From Calendula officinalis (lineage: Eukaryota > Streptophyta > Magnoliopsida > Asterales > Asteraceae), in contig OY970832.1 in NCBI GenBank assembly GCA_963853835.1, forward strand, positions 1,632,001-1,696,000: DNA of 64,000 nt. The letters run 5' to 3'. A model generated the notes under the pieces. It worked only from the letters and a program-made list of their open reading frames with translations, ran no database searches and was not told where the DNA came from. This document shows positions 60,118 through 64,000 of the stretch, in pieces (position 1 is the first letter of the stretch; each line of letters begins with the position of its first letter). A program made the translations under genes and the position numbers.

Positions 60118-60176
<59 letters not shown>
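60117..60176. repeat. AAT microsatellite
   Basis: About 19 AAT repeats. Confidence 0.95.
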
Positions 60177-60178
<2 letters not shown>

Positions 60179-60539
60179 TTCACACTTACTAAAAATTAAC
60201 ACTACTTCCTTATTTTTACAAATGTCTAACACATAACAATATAACTTAAACTTATAAACTTATAAAATAGTAGTATATAAACATTAAATGCTGCTAAACA
60301 ATAGCTCAAGATGATTTTTATAAGCAATATTTATAAATACGCAGCAAATTTTAAGTCAAAAGACAATGATATCTTTAGCAGAATGAGTAAAATATAAAAT
60401 ATGATAAATAAAAAAAAATTATCATTTAAGATGAAATTATTATATATAAATAAAAATTATTCTTTAAAAGTCAGATCATTTTATTATACCCTTATCTAGT
60501 ATACATCAAATTCATTGCTTGGAGAACAAGCATAATTCC

Positions 60540-60850
60540 TACCAGCCACTTCAATTCTCATCTAATTAAACCAATTTTCATTCACACCCATTTCTTAAAT
60601 TCACCTAATTTCACTTTAATTTCACCAATTTCCATTAAATTATACCAAATTTCATTCACACTCATTTCCTCAATTCCCCAATTTCAGAAATTTCCATCAA
60701 ATTAAACAAAATCCATACATATAAATTTCTTCAATTCGCCCAATTTCCCCCTTTTCCCTAATTATCATCAAATTAAACGAAGTTTCTTCAATTCCCCCAA
60801 TTTTCATCAGATTAAACCAAAGTTCACTCACAACGTTTCTCCGATTCACC
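60540..60850 (+). repeat. Degenerate 70-80-bp repeats before the COL start codon
   Basis: Words TTCAATTC.CCCAATTT and ATCAAATTAAAC.AA.TTCATTCACAC recur about four to five times in the presumed promoter/leader. C/T-rich as in plant leaders. Confidence 0.55.
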
Positions 60851-60905
60851 CAATTTAAAATTTTTCGTCACCAATTTCGCCAAATTTGTAGAAATTTGAA
60901 AGACC

Positions 60906-63626
60906 ATGCCGGATTCACCTCCGCCGGAGAACACTAACCGCCGCCGTTGTGACTTCTGCGATCAATCGCCGGCGATATTGTACTGTAGAGCTGATACAGC
61001 TAAGCTCTGTTTATCATGTGATCGTGAAGTTCATTCAACTAACCAGCTTTTTACTAAACACACTCGATCACTACTTTGCGACGGCTGTGATTCGTCGCCG
61101 GCGTCTATTTTCTGTTCCACCGACGCCGCCGTTCACTGCCAGAATTGCGATTGGGAAGCTCATAACAAAAGCTCGCCGGCGACACATGACCGGCGGCCAC
61201 TTGAAGGCTTTACCGGATGTCCGTCTGTTACTGAATTATTATCGATTTTAGGGTTTGAGGATTTGAGTAAAAAGGGGCTTTTTTTATATGGTGGTGGTGA
61301 AGGAGGATCCGAATCTTACGGGTCGGGTGATGGGTTTCCGGATTATCTTGTTTGGGATACGCCGTCGTTTGTGAGTTTAGATGATTTGATTGTTTCTAGT
61401 GGTGATGAACATAATTATCAAGCTATGGGTGTTCCTCCTTTGCCCAAGGTAACTTTTTTATTTAATTATTTAAATATATTTTTAACAAATTCTGTATTCT
61501 TATGTTTTATTTATTAAATTTGAGATTTGTGTATTTTATGAATAATAAATTTAAAATAAGTTTTTCAACTTTTTGCTAAACTCCTAATATTGTTTATATT
61601 AGCTATGTATATTAAGATTAAATTTGTTGTGCTTTATTGTTTGATTAACTTCATTTAGGCCGATTTTTATTAAATCAGAATCGAAATGCTTCTTTTGGAA
61701 CATATAAAGACGAACTTATTCGCCAACTTCGCGAATTGGCAAAATCTGAACCGAATGCAGAAAATAGTCAAGAAATTATAAAACCAATGAACGGGTTTCA
61801 ATCTTCCATGGTAATCGCAGAAAATACCCGACTTGAAGGTAGGAGTCTAGGGTTTGAACATAAGTTGGAGCCGAATGTATATTCTCCATATGAGGTATAA
61901 TCTTGTCTTTATTTTTAATTTTTCATAAATATTTTATTATGGTAAATTTGGCAAGAAATGTAACCAAAGATCCCAAATTTGATAATATGGGATGTACCAA
62001 AATTTTCTTGCTCATCATACAAATTTAGTAGTGAAAGTTCAATTTATGACAAATTTAGGAGTGAAAGTACAATATTTGTCAAGTTTAAAGGATGAAAGTT
62101 CAATTTTTGACAAATTTAGTAGTGAAAGTTCAGTTTTTGATAAACTTAGGATTCAAAGTTCAATTTTTGACAAACTTAGGACTCAAAGTTCAATTTTTGA
62201 CAAATTTAAGACTAAAAGTTCAATTTTTGACCCTTTTTGGTTTAAATTCAATCTCTCAATGTTTCTTACGTTAAAACGGACATGGGTCAAAAGTTTCTGA
62301 AAAATAGGGCTGTCAAATCGTGTTTTTGGGTAACACGACACGACACGAATTCGTTCAACACGAAAACAACACGACATGAAGTCGTGTTTTATTTTGCTAA
62401 CACGAACACGACACGGTTAAAAAACGATATACACGACAAACACGACAACACGAGATAAATAACAAATATATCAAATTTCTTACTTACTACATGTTAAAAA
62501 CACGACAAACACGATAAAATCATAACTATCGTGTCAATTTCGTGTTAATCTCTGAACACGAACACGACACGATATGAATTCGTGTTTGTTTTACACGACA
62601 TGAACACGAATTCAAATATCGATTTCGTCCTAATTTCGTTTCGTTTAGTCGTGTCGTGCCAAGTTTTGACAGCCCTACTGAAAATGTATTAAAAATGCAA
62701 CAAAAAAAAAAAAAAAAACATTTTAAATCGTTTTCTTATATTAACTCATTTCATGGATTGTCCTATCCTGATAAATTCCAGACCCAACCCATACTATAAA
62801 TTGCCCGTATTGATCACGACCCATTTTGACCCGTCACCCGCCCAACGGGGCCCCATTTTGCCAAATGGGTTTCATATCCTAATAATGATTCTGTTTTTGT
62901 ATTTACAGCCAAATACATTTCAGTGGTGTCCCGGTAGTTGTGATACGGGCGATCAAGAATTTCATTCGGACCAAATAATACCACAAAACACCGACACAAA
63001 CTGCATAGTTCCCGATCAAAAATTCAATAATATTCATAATCAAAGTCAAGTAAATGCTAATGTTGAAGGCCAATCACATAATCTTGCTGCTGAAAACGCA
63101 CCCGTTTTTCCTAATATCGGTGCACGCGAAATCAACAGTCAGGAGAGAGAAACCGCAATCTCACGTTACAAAGAGAAGAAGAAATCTAGAAGGTACTTTT
63201 TGATAATATTCATGGTTCAAGTCAAATAAAGGTAAGTTTTGAGCCTTTCAGAAAACTATTTATTTATATAATCAAAAATATTGATTAAAAGAATTGTGTT
63301 TTCGGGTCAATATGGTTATAAACGGGCTAATTTGGATTACATTTCATCTGTCACTAGTCAATCGGGTTGAAAGTTCTCAAAACTATATTTAACTACATTA
63401 AAAACCTACTAATATTAGAAAAGGTTAGATTGTTTTTTACTTATATAATTAAAAAAACGGATTAAAATGTTTTTATGTCATAAATATTAAGTTTTATGAT
63501 ATTAAGTTAATGTGTTATAACAGGTACGATAAGCATATTAGGTATGAGTCACGAAAGGTACGGGCTGAAAGCAGGACAAGAATCCGGGGACGTTTTGCCA
63601 AAATGGATCGAGAAACCGTTGTGTAG
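60906..63626 (+). CDS. CONSTANS-like B-box/CCT transcription factor
   Basis: Exons 60906-61448, 61679-61894, 62909-63192 and 63524-63626 give 381 residues. B-box 1 spans 15-57 (CDFCDQSPAILYC, CLSCDREVH), B-box 2 58-100 (CDGCDSSPASIFC, CQNCDWEAH), then the conserved RRPLEGFTGCPSVTELLSIL. The C-terminal CCT domain (about 338-378, split by the last intron) has RYKEKKKSRRYDKHIRYESR. The layout of two B-boxes plus CCT with that linker motif fits the COL13/14/15 group. It is a nuclear regulator in light, flowering or growth control. For exon 2, an earlier acceptor would give an in-frame stop, so AATCAG|AAT was chosen, restoring KNRNAS. Confidence 0.94.
62022..62232 (+). repeat. 30-bp minisatellite in COL intron 2
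   Basis: Seven copies of a 30-31-bp unit, consensus GTGAAAGTTCAATTTTTGAC plus AAATTTAG. There are no unique spacers, so it is not a CRISPR array. Confidence 0.9.
62305..62677. mobile_element. hAT-like MITE built of ACACGA palindromes
   Basis: Inverted ends TAGGGCTGTCAAA and TTTGACAGCCCTA, flanked by CTGAAAAA / CTGAAAAT (8 bp, one mismatch). The interior is many ACACGACACGA and TCGTGTCGTG words facing each other. Confidence 0.75.
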
Positions 63627-64000
63627 ATGTTTGAAGGTTGGATATTTGATAGATGATAGTGTGTAGTGTAGAGTTATACTATGGTAAATGGAAACCATGG
63701 TAAAAAAAAAGTTACTAGTGAGAATTACTGAGGATTCTAATTACCGTAGTTTATCTGTATAGTCTATCTTGTTATCCTGCCCTTAGTAAGAAGTGATTAG
63801 ATTAGTGTTGTTTCTTGTGCTACAAGTTTTTGAGTATGTTTGTTGCGAGTTTTAGCTTGTAAATCAAAATAAAGATGAAGAGTTTTCTAGTAGAATTTAT
63901 ATATAGAAATTCATTCGTTAATTTCATGTAATTTTGGGAAAATGAGCAGGTTGGATGGGTTGTTGGGTAATGTTTTGTTATATCGTGTAACATGTTGGGT
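63627..64000. other. 3' flank of the COL gene
   Basis: AT-rich presumed 3' UTR. AATAAA-like signals occur (AAATAAAG near 63870), then the start of GGGTTGTTGGGTAA-type repeat. No further gene seen. Confidence 0.5.

Larger units (their letters stand above)
58419..60905. other. Intergenic between CHY-RING and COL genes
   Basis: Contains a MULE MITE (59137-59320), an imperfect duplication of about 95 bp (59378-59472 and 59473-59605, with GCATCTTCTATTCATTTTATG in both), an AAT microsatellite (60117-60176) and the repeat-rich leader of the next gene. No gene. Confidence 0.6.

Noticed and set aside
61449..61678. Alternative COL exon 2 acceptor at TTTAG (about 61659)
   Set aside because: It gives GCC GAT TTT TAT TAA, an immediate stop. 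The next AG restores the family's KNRNAS motif.
62022..62232. CRISPR-like array of 30-bp repeats
   Set aside because: Repeats are directly adjacent without unique spacers, in a plant intron; it is a minisatellite.
61992..62300. 102-codon ORF with repeated SSIFDK
   Set aside because: Translation of the 30-bp minisatellite inside an intron.

Overview
This is a plant nuclear genome window: AT-rich, spliced genes with GT..AG introns and plant-specific families (IDD zinc finger, CC-type glutaredoxins, MUB, CONSTANS-like B-box), in a background dense with LTR retrotransposons, MULEs, hAT and Stowaway MITEs, SINEs and a Helitron. Many introns carry short degenerate runs of the GACCCGTTT / AACGGGTCAAA type, which I associate with Asteraceae. 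That family-level placement is an inference.

Layout. 1-9.4 kb: a young, complete Ty3-type LTR element (1220-9042, flanking duplication TTTTA) sits inside the 3' LTR of an older, related element in the opposite orientation. 9.6-12.1 kb: a DNA transposon split by a solo LTR, a tiny SINE scar, and a Pack-MULE carrying a broken EXO70 fragment. 12-18 kb: MITEs, a broken Di19-like fragment and a perfect 123-bp tandem duplication. 18.2-20.5 kb: an INDETERMINATE DOMAIN transcription factor gene (+, 3 exons). 21.5-27.7 kb: an 11-exon CW-type zinc finger gene (-). 28-36 kb: two hAT MITEs and a SINE with clean target duplications, a diverged segmental duplication (one copy holds a Helitron, the other a Stowaway MITE), a 7SL-like RNA locus with a Pol III-type promoter, and a tandem array of about 155-bp units. 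37-47 kb: four CC-type glutaredoxin genes (two minus, two plus). 50-53 kb: a membrane-anchored ubiquitin-fold (MUB) gene whose inferred leader carries two upstream ORFs. 54.6-58.4 kb: a 12-exon CHY/RING zinc finger E3 ligase gene. 60.9-63.6 kb: a CONSTANS-like B-box/CCT gene.

How the genes relate. The genes are individually transcribed, not an operon. Together the CW, glutaredoxin, CHY-RING and COL genes resemble neighbourhoods I recall from Arabidopsis chromosomes 2, 3 and 4, suggesting an old conserved block. The glutaredoxins (nuclear redox co-regulators of TGA factors), IDD and B-box proteins are regulators. MUB and the RING ligase belong to ubiquitin-related pathways. Exon coordinates were worked out by hand from splice signals and reading-frame continuity; each multi-exon model sums to a whole number of codons.
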